DNA of 64,000 nt from Deroplatys truncata (GCA_030765065.1 CM060975.1:105110094-105174093), one strand, 5' to 3'; counted from the first letter of the stretch, positions 22,760-33,070 are shown. The notes: a model not told the origin generated them from the sequence alone. Program-made: numbers and translations.

Positions 22760-23011
22760 TACAAAAGCCATTCGGAATGAAGAGGACTTCACAGGCTTCA
22801 AAATAAGCATTTTATTTGTGTTGCAAATAATATTGCATATGATATTTTAATCAAAATCGTTAATAGTCTTTTTTGAGAAAAAATAACGAAACATTTTCCA
22901 TGTAAAGTGTAGTACGCGTATTGTCCGTTGAAATCTAGGTACGGAAGTTTTGGGAGGAATGCAATACTTCCTCCCTTCTTACTATAAGTGAGTAATAGAG
23001 AAACTAAAAAC

Positions 23012-24212
23012 TAATTTTTAACAACATTGTATAGTATCTATCTTCTGCAGAACACTGCAGAGATGAAGCTGTTCGTCAGACAAGTAGAAAATTGCCTTAT
23101 GTAGTTTAGAAAACGGATTCTTTTTCAGGAATGTTACCGACGGAACCGTTATGCTTGTGGTGAGCGCGGGACCGCGACGGTGTCACACAGGAAGATGAGA
23201 AAAATACTTTAATATAAAAATCCGTTTCTTACTCTGTAGGATCCTGCCGTTAACTACTTTTCTTTCAGATAAAAAAAACAATATAATGCCGTGTAAATAC
23301 CAAACAGCTTAATTTGTTAACTCACTTGTTGACATTTAGTGATGGAATATAATATAAAACGTTTTCAAACATTTAGCTTTAATACTTGTTTCGAAACTTA
23401 TTTTACGTACCTAGGACGGAGGCATTCCTAAAAACATCCCCTCCTCGTGATACCCTTTTAAAATCATTTACGATATTTGAAAGTTTTAGCTGATCATGAA
23501 CCTAGAACTAGTTGTTCTAACATATTAAAATTTTCATTTTAAACACGTTAAAATTTGCTGCTTTCAATTGATTTGGAAAATATTTTAGCTCAGTGAAATA
23601 AAAGAAAGGTGATATAGTTAGTTCCGTTTCAAATGTTATACTTCATAAAATTGCATCTTTAAAAAAGTAAAAAAATGCAAATAGAGAAAGGCAGGGATAC
23701 TAAGACACGGGCATTCAAACAGCCTGGTGGAGCTTGTTTGGGGTCTTGGAGAAGATTATTACACTTTTTCTAGACTACGAAGTTTTATATTTTATAGTAT
23801 AAAAAAAAGGAAATTCTTTACTTAGGGAAGATTAAATATTCTTCTCGACAATGTTGAAATTATCAAGCTCATGAGCTATTTCATTATAACACCAAAAAGA
23901 ACATTCTCTTAGATATAAATAATAATATTTTATTCGTCTACAAATTTACTTTCATTGGTGTAATGCATTTAGCAAATGGGATGTAAATTCAAAAACTTAA
24001 ATATATTTATATTTTAGCTTATATTAAACAATTTTACAGCATTAGTTTGAGGTCTATCTAAATCAATCTAATATCTACGTTATCAGCAAAGTGTCACGGA
24101 TATTTGTAAAACATTTTGAAGTTCTAGCATGAAAGGCTCCTGAAGAACGTTTTAAAAGTTAGTTAGTTTAGAAATTGCTGTATAAACAATAGCTAACAGA
24201 AATTTCGACACA
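23012..24212. other. AT-rich non-coding stretch
   Basis: Nothing recognised. No open frame above background. Confidence 0.5.
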
Positions 24213-25076
24213 AAAAATTCTGGTAAGTTACATTCATATGAACTTTCTCTACCCCCTATTGCTTATTAATGGGCATATAAATTATTCTTACGAAAGTTTA
24301 TTTACCTATCTATTAATTTTAATGAGATAAACCTTTCCGGAAACAGCTGCATTACACATTTTGTTATAGTTACAAAGATAACATCGATATTCAATGTTTT
24401 AGAACTGGACGCTATGCGCTGGCCTTAAAATTTCATACTCTTTCCATGACATCGCGAGAAACAGCTGAAAATCGACAAAACTTGAAAAGGATGTCTAAGT
24501 ATTGAACATTCCAATAATTAATAACGGATACTCGGAACTCGCTGATGCCACAAAAAAGTTATTTGAAATAAACCGCGTGTCTTAAAGAGATCTACATTTC
24601 TTGTATAGTACGTTTTCGCCTATTGCTTAACGTTTACGACTTAGACAAAATTATACAAAATTCCTTCTGAATGAAGAGGACTATTTCTAGAAAATTCGAG
24701 ATATACATTTTATTTGTCATGTAAATATTTTCATCAAAACCACTAGAGCCATTTTTTAGAAAATAAAAAATTTCGAAAAACCTTCCATGTAAAGGGTAGT
24801 TTTGGGCGGGGAATTTGTTTTAAAACATTCGGGTCGCATCTTTGGGAGGTATGGGCCTAAATACCAAGTTTGGTGTTGATCCGACTTTTCGTTTTTGAGT
24901 TATGCTGTTCAAGACACTCGCGCGCGCGCACGCACAGATCTTTATTTTTTAAAAATGATTGTTTTTGGATTTAGGGGCCTCAAAACATATATTTCCAATG
25001 AGTTCTCGGTATCAATTTTTGGGTGAAATGTAATACATTCTCTACCTACTAAGTACGTGGTAGAGAAAGTAAAAAC
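24213..25076 (+). repeat. Unclassified ~0.9 kb repeat, copy A
   Basis: Nearly full length. It starts near TTCTGGTAAGTTACATTC, then AACTTTCTCTAC, and ends at GTGGTAGAGAAAGTAAAAAC. It shares the internal blocks CCAAGTTTGGTG, GAGTTATGCTGTTCA and GGCCTCAAAACAT in order with copies E, F, H and I. It contains a CG/CA dinucleotide run (24918-24936) at the place where the other copies carry CA or GA runs. Non-coding. Confidence 0.8.
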
Positions 25077-25610
25077 AACACCGGGAAGGGAAGAAAGAAG
25101 AAACATCACATAGAAAAGTCTGCTAATACATGCATAAACAGTTTCTGTAAATTTTAAACCAAACCACAACCTTCCGCAATGGACAGTTATGATGTTAATC
25201 TTCTTAACTAAACAGATGCACAAGAGAGATATAGAACATGCAGCAACGTAATTAACAGATATTATTCAACCTCAACTAATAAATGATACTACGTTAATTA
25301 TAGAACTACAAATATTAATCTGAAAATAAAGAGAACATCCATATTATATTAATTTTGTCTTTTTAATTCCCCTTAGGAAAAAATTAAAATCATAGGTTAG
25401 GCGTTGGTTGGTAGAAGAATATGTCGTGCTTTTTTAGAAACAGAAACATTGATACAGAAATCACATGCCCATGTGTATAAAACAACTCCATTAACATTCA
25501 GAAATAAACATTGTAGTTTACCGTGGCTGAAAGTAAATGATTGCAAAAAATTCCGCTAACCATCCGGATTCCACATTCTCGAGACTACTTTAGCTTTCAC
25601 ATATTTCAAG
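25077..25610. other. AT-rich non-coding stretch
   Basis: No feature recognised between repeat copy A and the LTR. Confidence 0.5.
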
Positions 25611-26003
25611 TGTGGCAGTAATTTGTATTACAATAATGTAAATGCCAGAGTGATTGCAGTATAAATTAACATTATTGTATGACAATGATTTGGGATGTTT
25701 GTTAATTATAAGCATTGTTAGGAAATAAGTTTACACGGCCTCACTGAAACTGACAATAGGAGCGGATAACAATGTGCGAGGGGGTGAGTTGAATATTAAT
25801 TAGAAGAGACAAACAAATGACGTCAGATTGGCGCGCTTTTCTTAGAAATAGCGGGAATATTTTCCCTAGAGCATATATTTTCGTAATTTTTGATTGGATA
25901 TAAAAATAGACGCTAATGTTGGCGCGTTTTATTAACCAATAGCAGCTCGGTTATAATCTTTAGGCATATCGGGGTGTGGTAGTATAAAAAGCTAAAGTCA
26001 ATG

Positions 26004-27055
26004 TGGAGCGCCGAGTCATACGTGGGCTTGACTCTGAGTGCCACCCAGACCACGTCAGGGCTGCGCTCTCAGAAGAGCACAACATAGTTGCATCGGCTGT
26101 GGCAAAGCTGAGGAAGACAATTGTCACTGAGGAAGGCCCAGTGAAAGTCCCGATGCCTCTCTACCTCGTCGTTGTGGACAAGGTCCCTGGCGAGGAGACA
26201 CAGCCCATTGACGCTGTTCGGGTGCTGTTCCACACGGTCGTAAAGGTTGAACGCTTTTACGGCCAAGGTGGACCAGTGCAGTGACACAGATGCATGGGCT
26301 TCCATCACTCCAGCCTGGCGTGTGAGCGCAAGCTTGCATGCCTGCGCTGTGCTGGACCCCATCTTCTGCGGGATTGCGAAAAGGCACCCGAGGAGAAGAC
26401 ATGCGCGAACTGCCGCCAGGACCACGTCAGTGTCTACAAGGGCTGCGTGGCGAGGCAGAGGATAATCGAGAGCCGCCGACAAGGAGCACCGGCACCAGCT
26501 ACAGTCCGACCGGGAGTCTCCTTTGCGGCCGCTCTCAAGAAGGCGGAGACAACGCTGCAAGGCGTGGAGGGAGCTTCGGCTCAGGAGGTGAGCGCTGCAG
26601 TGGCGCCAACAACACCAGCAACGACGGCGACGTTACCAGAGAAGGTGCCACAGCCGGAACAACAACAACGTCAGTCAGCTCGACGTAAGAAGAACAAAAG
26701 CAAGAAAGGTCCTGCCTCTAGCACCGAGCCGGGCCAACCACAGGCCCCGGCTGCTCAACAGCCACAAGCCCCGCCTGCAGTGGCGGCACAACAAGCAACG
26801 GCCGCGGCAGTGACCGCAACACCGGCGCTCCCAACTACATCGACGGTCTCGATGACCGGCTTTGGAGACACCATTTCACAGAGCGACATGGAAGAATTCC
26901 GGGCCCTATCCCTGTGGTTCGGTGATCTTATCAAAAGGGCCCTACCTGCACTCAGGAACCAACTGCAGCTAGCCAACCCGCAGTTGAGCCCCATGCAAAA
27001 GCATAAAGTCATGCTCGAAACGCTGGAGCATTTGTTCCCTAATTCCGCTTCGTAA
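26004..27055 (+). pseudogene. LINE ORF1 (gag-like, three CCHC knuckles), truncated, one in-frame stop
   Basis: The frame is open from the left junction with RRVIRGLDSECHPDHV, matching the domain that precedes zinc knuckles in insect LINE Gag proteins. Three CCHC knuckles follow at about 26282-26440: xHRCMGFHHSSLAC, CLRCAGPHLLRDC and CANCRQDHVSVYKGC. The first cysteine codon of the first knuckle is TGA (26282-26284), the only break seen. The remainder is an Ala/Pro/Gln/Thr-rich linker with a basic stretch (RRKKNKSKK) and a helical C-terminus. The protein would bind element RNA. The stop at 27053-27055 overlaps the ORF2 start. Confidence 0.88.
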
Positions 27056-29766
27056 TGGCTGCCAGACTCGTCCGGAGGCCATTACGAGCTGCGTTCTGGA
27101 ACGCAAACGGAATAAGGGGGCATTATCCCAGCGTACTTGAGTTTGTCAACTCCTACGGAATTGATATTCTAATGGTCTGTGAAACACACTTGATTGCTGG
27201 TACTAACTTTTCGCTGCCAAGTTACGTCACCCATCGGCAAGATCGGGTCGGCCGACCGGGGGGCGGTACAGCTATATTCATAAAAAATCATATCACGCAT
27301 ACACCCTTCCCTCTCCCTCCACTACAGCATGTGGAAGCCTGTGCCATTCGGCTTGCCATTGGCGGGCTAGATACTTTGCTGATAGCGGTTTATGATCCCC
27401 CAGACCATCGCTTCTATGAAGCAGATTACCGAACCCTACTCAACCTACACCCAGTGGTATGCATTGCAGGAGACCTCAACGCGAAGCACGGGCTCTGGCA
27501 CAGCCGCACGGCTAACCAGAAAGGCCGCGGACTCTACCGCCTCATCAGCGGAGACCCAAGCCTAATCGCGCACGGACCGAGAGGGCCTACGTTTTATCCG
27601 GCCCGCGGCAGGCCGGATATTCTCGACATCATGATCACCAAAAACATTCCTTTCCATCTAGAGCTCTCGGCGGTAAACGAGCTGGATTCCGACCATGACC
27701 CTGTCCTGGTGGATTCCAACGTTTCAATGCCAGCACTGGTCAGCCCAGACTGGGTAAACGAGGTCGACTGGAATGCAGCCGTCCATGAACTGAACCGGTC
27801 TGTCAACCCGCGGCCACGCATCGATTCCATCGACGCGCTGGAAGCGGCGGCGGCAGACTTCTCCCAACAGATCCTGAATGCGGTACGTGCACATACCCAC
27901 CGCATCCCGTCTGACATCCCCAACCCGAGAACCATCCCTAATGAACTCCGGCAGCTGCTAAAAGCCAAGGCAACTGTACGGAAGCTATGGCAGCGTTTCC
28001 GCCATCCCAGGATAGGGGCAGTATACCAGCGATTCAAAACCCTGGCAAGGCGACTGCTCCGTGTGCACAGGAAGGTGGCCTGGGAAAGAACAATGGAGAC
28101 CGTAAACCTACAGGAAAAGAAACCATGGCGGATAATCAAATCCTTGAGGAAGGATAAGACGCAGTACCAGCATCCTCTGCACGGCACTCGCGGGAGACTC
28201 GCCTTCGAGCCCCGCGAGAAAGCCACAGTGTTTGCAGACCATTTAGAACTCCAATTCGAACCGCGGGAGGACCCCCAGGACGAAGACTTTACTGAGCTCG
28301 TGGAAGCGACTGTGGACTACCTCTATGAGGAACCACAACCGCGCCACGAGGAGTTCCATCTTCCCATAGTCACCCCTAAACAGGTGGCTTCCGAAATCCG
28401 AAAACTCAATCCGAGTAAATCCCCAGGACATGACGGCGTCACGGCGCCCATGCTCCAGCACCTTCCCAAGAAGGCCGTCATCCATCTGACGCGGATTTTC
28501 AATGCATGCCTTCACCTCCGTCACTTTCCAACTAGTTGGAAGGAGGCGCGGGTGGTATGCATTTTAAAGCCCGGCAAGGATCCGGTCTTTCCATGCAGTT
28601 ACCGCTCCATCAGCTTGCTCCCAACCGTCTCAAAAGTCTTTGAGCGGTTGCTCCTTGCCCGCCTTACACCTCTCTTTGAGGAAAGGCAGCTCCTCCCGGA
28701 CCATCAGTTTGGTTTTCGCCATGGGCAATCCACAACCCTGCAGTTACTGCGACTGGCCGAGAAGGCCTCCCTGGGCTTCCAGGAGAACTTCAAGACCATA
28801 GCAGTGCTGCTGGACGTAGAGAAGGCCTTTGCCACGACGTGGCACCAAGGCCTTTTGTATAAACTCAAGGAGGCAGACATTCCTCCCGCCTATCTTGCCC
28901 TGATAAGCAGTTTCCTCCGGGATCGCACATTCAGGGTGAGAGTGGAGGGGAAGGTTTCCTCAGTCCATCCCATAGCCGCTGGAGTCCCGGAAGGCAGTGT
29001 ACTGTCCCCGCTTCTCTTCGCGGCCTACATGTCGGACTTCCCCACGGAACCCAGGACTGTTACGTGCCAATATGCCGACGACGTCCTCATAATGGCACAG
29101 AACAAGAATGCCCGATTCTGTTTCCCTCCACTACAGCGACAGCTCCGAGCCATTGGCAGGTGGAGCGAAAAGTGGAGGATGGCCATCAGCCCGGGGAAGA
29201 GCTCTGCGCTTCTCCTGGCGAAGGTCCGTCCGTGGCGGCCCGAGCGGCCTCTGAGGTTGCGGCGGAGGAGAATCCCCTGGGTTACCTCAGCCAAATACCT
29301 CGGAGTCACGCTCGACCGCGGCCTCACATTCGCGCCACATGTCAGGGCAAAGGTCGGCCTCGGCCACTCCGCGCTCAGGCAGCTGTACCCTGTATTCCGC
29401 TCCACAATGCCCATACGCCTCAAGCTACGCCTACATCAGGCGATTATCCCGCCCCTGATTCTTTACGGCTGCGAGGTCTGGGGATCGGCGGCAGCGACCA
29501 CCATCCGCAGACTGCAAACCGTTCAGAACAGGGCGCTTCGGATGATCTATGATACCGGGCGTAGATTCCCATCACATATCCTACATACCCATTCCGGTCT
29601 CCCATACATCGTGGACGTGGTGCGGGAGAGAACCCGCACCATGTACGCGAAACTCACCTACCACCCCAACCAGCTGGTTAACTCTTTGGGCCGCTATGAC
29701 CACAAGGCGCCACGGCGGAGGAAGAGCTACCGGTTGCCGAAAGACGGCTTGGGCCCCCGAGGCTGA
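27055..29766 (+). CDS. LINE ORF2: endonuclease and reverse transcriptase, 903 aa
   Basis: Starts at ATG 27055, overlapping the ORF1 stop as TAATG. N-terminal apurinic-type endonuclease (about residues 1-220): WNANGI, CETHL, GDLNAKH and DSDHDPVLVD, the usual catalytic and metal-binding motifs. Central reverse transcriptase (about 430-740): NPSKSPGHDGV, SYRSISLLPTVSKVFERLL, GVPEGSVLSPLLF and the active site YADD near residue 673. The C-terminal thumb and tail end at GLGPRG. No RNase H or CCHC end is seen. The frame is fully open and all main catalytic motifs are present, so this copy is either young or under constraint. The enzyme nicks DNA and primes reverse transcription at the nick. Confidence 0.95.
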   Translation: MAARLVRRPLRAAFWNANGIRGHYPSVLEFVNSYGIDILMVCETHLIAGTNFSLPSYVTHRQDRVGRPGGGTAIFIKNHITHTPFPLPPLQHVEACAIRLAIGGLDTLLIAVYDPPDHRFYEADYRTLLNLHPVVCIAGDLNAKHGLWHSRTANQKGRGLYRLISGDPSLIAHGPRGPTFYPARGRPDILDIMITKNIPFHLELSAVNELDSDHDPVLVDSNVSMPALVSPDWVNEVDWNAAVHELNRSVNPRPRIDSIDALEAAAADFSQQILNAVRAHTHRIPSDIPNPRTIPNELRQLLKAKATVRKLWQRFRHPRIGAVYQRFKTLARRLLRVHRKVAWERTMETVNLQEKKPWRIIKSLRKDKTQYQHPLHGTRGRLAFEPREKATVFADHLELQFEPREDPQDEDFTELVEATVDYLYEEPQPRHEEFHLPIVTPKQVASEIRKLNPSKSPGHDGVTAPMLQHLPKKAVIHLTRIFNACLHLRHFPTSWKEARVVCILKPGKDPVFPCSYRSISLLPTVSKVFERLLLARLTPLFEERQLLPDHQFGFRHGQSTTLQLLRLAEKASLGFQENFKTIAVLLDVEKAFATTWHQGLLYKLKEADIPPAYLALISSFLRDRTFRVRVEGKVSSVHPIAAGVPEGSVLSPLLFAAYMSDFPTEPRTVTCQYADDVLIMAQNKNARFCFPPLQRQLRAIGRWSEKWRMAISPGKSSALLLAKVRPWRPERPLRLRRRRIPWVTSAKYLGVTLDRGLTFAPHVRAKVGLGHSALRQLYPVFRSTMPIRLKLRLHQAIIPPLILYGCEVWGSAAATTIRRLQTVQNRALRMIYDTGRRFPSHILHTHSGLPYIVDVVRERTRTMYAKLTYHPNQLVNSLGRYDHKAPRRRKSYRLPKDGLGPRG

Positions 29767-29795
29767 GGTCTACCAATCCCTCATCTCACAAACTT

Positions 29796-29843
29796 CCCCA
29801 AGTAAAGCAGCATTGGGCCCGGTCGCTGGCTGGATGAGTGACC
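29796..29843 (+). repeat. 5S rRNA-like block 1
   Basis: AAGTAAAGCAGCATTGGGC, a GC-rich spacer, then TGGATGAGTGACC. This matches, without gaps, the conserved 5S rRNA segment AAGxTAAGCAxCxTxGGGC...TxGATGGGxGACC known from animals (roughly three quarters of positions by eye). Only this inner portion is present, so it is not a 5S gene. Confidence 0.55.
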
Positions 29844-29958
29844 ATCTACCAGCGACCCGCCCTGCCGCCAACTTGAGTACCCCCATCCCATTACCTGTAT
29901 TCCCATCTTGCTTTGCTGCCATGCCGGCCTTCTTAACTTGACGACCACACAAGCGGTC

Positions 29959-30009
29959 GCCCAAGTTAAGCAGCATTGGGCTTGGTCACCGCATGGTCAC
30001 TAGACCGCC
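29959..30009 (+). repeat. 5S rRNA-like block 2
   Basis: CCAAGTTAAGCAGCATTGGGC followed by TTGGTCACCGC and ACTAGACCGCC. It is related to block 1 and keeps the A-box-like part of the 5S control region best. The downstream part is more diverged. Confidence 0.5.
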
Positions 30010-30653
30010 CATGAGGAAACGCCGAGACCCAGCCAAATGGTAGTGCAGAAAGCAAAACCCCGCCCAAGACAGACATAAATCAAAAGCTTGTGTATATTCT
30101 TTTAAACCTCCTTTATCGCACAGGTAAAGCCGCATAAGCGGCTAGGTACTGTGGCGATTATATTCCGCCCAGGTAAACCTGGGCGACCTGTTCTCGATTG
30201 CTGGATTGCTGGATTGCAGATTTCGTCAGTCCAACAGAAGCATTCACGCGTTATACGTCGCACTTAGTTCATCAGAATCGTTCGCGGGTTACACGTCGCG
30301 TAGTTCAACGGAAGCATACATAAAGTACACGTCGCAATTCTACAGAATCTCTCGCGTCTTAAAGTTTGTTATAAATGTGAAACGCGAATTAATAATGTGC
30401 AGTAAATAAGTGATTATAGTGATATTAGAAAGTATAACAGTTTCAGTTTGGCGTGTATCACGAATCAATATGTGAACTTAATTGTGACGGTAATAAAAGT
30501 GTAAAAACAAATTCTTTTATCAGTGTTATCTTTGAGTAACAAAATCCTTTCCGCTTACACACCCTGTTTAAGAGATTTGCTCGACTGAATAATAATAATA
30601 ATAGGTAGCCGGAGCACAATGAACCCAAAATGCAAAATAATAAAACAATAACA

Positions 30654-30985
30654 GGCGCCCAGCAATAAGATAACACGAAGTGACTGCGACAAATTGGCTT
30701 CCATACATGGGGCATATAAACATGAAGCATCTTCCAACTACCAACTAATAACAAATATACCACTTCACAAGAGATAGTGTTTTTATGTAACCACCCTATT
30801 TAATGCTCATTTTATCATTCATTCACTCTGCGCAGTAAGCATTTCTCTCCCGTTTTGCACTATTTAATATTTTTATGATAAATAATTGAAATACAATCGC
30901 AGACTATGCACAGTTTTCTTTTCAGCTGTTACATTGTTGAGGTTGTTATAAAATGGTAAATAATGTATGTGTATATATAGTTCCA
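30654..30985 (+). other. Stretch after the split LTR, PBS-like start
   Basis: Begins GGCGCCCAGCAA, which resembles the TGGCGCC-type primer-binding sites of insect LTR elements. Beyond that no element part is recognised before the SINE. It may be the stub of the fossil's internal region or plain flank. Confidence 0.35.
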
Positions 30986-30989
30986 TTTA

Positions 30990-31259
30990 TACCCCGCCTT
31001 TAATTACATTGGTCTTATCGACGGCCTTTCCTTTGGATCTTATTGCCTATTGGCAATGGTGTTAATTTGTTAACTCTTGTCTTTGGGTTTCTTGCACTTT
31101 GGTTATTAATCATTAGATCATACAGACATTCACACTCTCATTCATACTTCCAGCTCTGGGGAGGATAAGGAATACTTTTGACTAGAGAAAAGTTTCCACC
31201 CCAGCCGGGAATCGAACCCAGGTCAAGGCAGGTGCTCTACCGACTGAGCTACGGGGCGA
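30990..31259 (-). repeat. tRNA-derived SINE, family B (minus strand)
   Basis: The minus-strand head GCCCCGTAGCTCAGTCGG...GAGC has an intact D-arm and A box, and GGTTCGATTCC is a good B box. The acceptor stem pairs partly, but the anticodon arm is shortened and unpaired, so this is a SINE head and not a working tRNA gene. A body of about 200 bases follows leftwards. Its 3' limit is uncertain. One copy in this window. Confidence 0.65.
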
Positions 31260-31530
31260 GCCCAAAAATAATTTTCTAATGATAAAATTGGTATATTTAT
31301 GCTTTTTTGTTATCTGATGACGCGACAGTTTGACTACATTAGGGATTTGGCAATTTCCGAACTCAATGCAAGGGCATATGAAAATCGTTTAAACCTATCC
31401 TTCATGAAAACAAAAGCATTTAAAGATCAAAATACAGGAATAAAATACTTCAATCTTTTTAACTGCAATAGAGAAAGAAAATCCGTATGTGACCTGAGAA
31501 GATCGCACGATCTTCTCTATCGATTATTAA

Positions 31531-32400
31531 TTTTTCTACTACGTACAATAAGTAGGTGAAGCATTGTAAAATTCGATACCGAAATTTCACCGGAAATACA
31601 TGTTTTGAGGCCCCCTGAATCCAAAAAAGGCATTTTTACACAAAGGTCCGTTCATTTGTGTGTGTGTGTGTGTGTGTGTTAACAGCACAACTCAAAAACG
31701 AAAAATCGGATAAATACCAAACTTGGAATTTAGATTCAGTACCTTCCAAGTATGCAACACTAAGATTTTCAAGAAAATCGCTCCAACCCAAACTACCCTT
31801 TACATGGAACATTTTTCGAAATATTTTATTTGGTAAAAAATGGCCCTAACGATTTTGATTAAAATACAATATATTAAAGATATTTACATGACAAATAAAT
31901 GTAGATCTTGAATTTTCTGGGACTAGCCTGTGAAGTCCACTTCATTTGGAAGATATTTTGTATAATCTTGTACAACTGCTAAACCTTAAACGATAGGCGA
32001 AAACGTGCTACACAACAATGTAGATCTCTTTTAAAACTCAGAATTTATTTCAGATAAATCTTCTTGTGGCATAAGCTATTTCTGAGATATCCGTTATTAA
32101 AGGTTTGAGTTGTTAATTACTTGGGCATTCTTTGAAGTCCTTTCAGCATTCAGTTGTTTCTCCGATTGCATGGAAACAGTATGGAGTTTTAAGGTCAGCA
32201 TATAGCATCCAGTTCTTAAACATTTGACTATCTCTGTTCTCTTTGAATCTTTAACGAAATGTGTAATGTAGCTGTTTCTGCAAAGGTTTATTTGGATTAA
32301 AATATAGTAGATAGAAAAATAAGCTTTAGTAAGAATAGTTTGTATACCCACTAATAAATGATAGAGGATAGAGAAAGTCATGTGAAAGTATCACATAAGA
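31531..32400 (-). repeat. Unclassified ~0.9 kb repeat, copy B (minus strand)
   Basis: Reverse-oriented, nearly full length. It runs from the AGAAAAA end at 31531 to GAGAAAGTCATGTGAAAGTATCAC at its other end near 32395. It has the inverse forms of CCAAGTTTGG, GAGTTGTGCTGTT and GCCCCCTGAA blocks, with a GT run (31659-31680). Non-coding. Confidence 0.78.
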
Positions 32401-32804
32401 CTTTTTAAATTCTTATTCTATCTGATTACTGCGAATAATGATAACATTCGTCGGAAATTAATTTATCAATAATATTGCGGTAATACATATTTTTTAGGCG
32501 GAGAGCGGATACTCTAGTGCTAGTTGATAAGTATATGTTTGTCATGATTGGCTCATGAGCGCATGGGCTTTGTATGAGCCGCTAAGAAACAAAAGTACGG
32601 TTCAACATTTCAAGGTGTACAGCTTAAAGTATGAAAAATCTAAACGAATAATAGTGAAAATTCCGAAAGTAGTTAATTCCATAATTTTTGTTTCATTTTA
32701 ACATAAAATGTTCATAATTTTTTCTTAGGGAAGAGTATTTTTCCATATAATAAGTTCTGGCAGTTATATAACATTCATGGCAACGAAGAGTACTCAGGGG
32801 CTAC
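32401..32804. other. AT-rich non-coding stretch
   Basis: No feature recognised. Confidence 0.5.
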
Positions 32805-33070
32805 GCTTTTTAGAAAATCAAAATAACGAAATATTTTCACATAAATGGTAGTTTGGGATGTAAAGAATTAGGTGAAAATCTTTGCGTTGTATCCTTGAAA
32901 TAGATAGGAAGTCTAGTATTCTTCCGACCTTTTGTTTTTTAGTTCTGCTGTCCATAGACTCATGCATGCGCGGATCTTGTTTTGAAAAATGTTTTTTAGG
33001 TTCAAGGAGCCTCAAAACGTGTATTTACAACGAAATCTCTATATTGTTTCTGGACGAAAAGTAATAGAGG
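32805..33070 (+). repeat. Unclassified ~0.9 kb repeat, copy C (right part only)
   Basis: Matches the last third of the family: TAGTTTGGG, TTTTTTAGTTCTGCTGTCCA and GAGCCTCAAAACGTGTATTT. Truncated at both ends and more diverged than copies E and I. Confidence 0.6.

Larger units (their letters stand above)
21083..23011 (+). repeat. Unclassified ~0.9 kb repeat, copy J, split by a transposon
   Basis: The left part (21083-21461) and right part (22762-23011) match the consecutive left and right parts of the full-length copy at 33887-34848. The gap is filled by the Tc1/mariner-type element. Deleting the insert and one TA restores ACCAGTTATACAAAAG, matching ACCAGTTATGC.AAAG in other copies. The right end carries AGAGAAACTAAAAAC, a variant of the family's AGAGAAAGTAAAAA. 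Confidence 0.85.
26004..30217 (+). mobile_element. Jockey-like LINE, 5'-truncated, inserted in an LTR
   Basis: About 4.2 kb: the 3' part of ORF1 (gag-like), a complete ORF2 (endonuclease plus reverse transcriptase) and a 3' untranslated region ending near a short tandem ATTGCTGG repeat (30197-30216). Its GC content is far above that of the flanks. ORF2 has 903 codons with no RNase H domain, the size and build of the Jockey clade. ORF1 starts inside its domain, so the copy was 5'-truncated on insertion, as target-primed reverse transcription often leaves it. The exact ends and target duplication were not resolved. Confidence 0.9.
29767..30217 (+). other. LINE 3' untranslated region with two 5S-rRNA-like blocks
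   Basis: Non-coding tail of the LINE. Two blocks, 29796-29843 and 29959-30009, share AAGCAGCATTGGGC and resemble the 5S rRNA internal control region. In the first the likeness continues to TGGATGAGTGACC. A stem-like CCCAGGTAAACCTGGG (30168-30183) and a short ATTGCTGG tandem repeat close the element. Confidence 0.7.
25611..30653 (+). repeat. LTR related to the one at 3887-4669, split by a LINE
   Basis: Left part about 25611-26012, right part about 30210-30653, in the same order as 3887-4669. The shared landmarks are AATTTGTAT near the start, a long conserved block with CCAAT (about 25908-25975), a TATA-like TATAAAAAG (25983), GTTTCAGTTTGGCG (30441), an AATAAA-type signal and TAGCCGGAG (30606). 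The intervening bases are the LINE. A PBS-like GGCGCCCAG directly follows the ACA end, so this may be a 5' LTR of a mostly lost fossil copy instead of a solo LTR. Confidence 0.75.

Noticed and set aside
26069-26560. 163-codon minus-strand open frame
   Set aside because: It is the antisense of LINE ORF1. GC-rich composition produces long shadow frames.
27594-28226. 210-codon minus-strand open frame
   Set aside because: Antisense shadow of LINE ORF2, without any domain of its own.
31195-31259. Working tRNA gene on the minus strand
   Set aside because: The D and T arms look good, but the anticodon arm is shortened and cannot pair. A SINE body follows.
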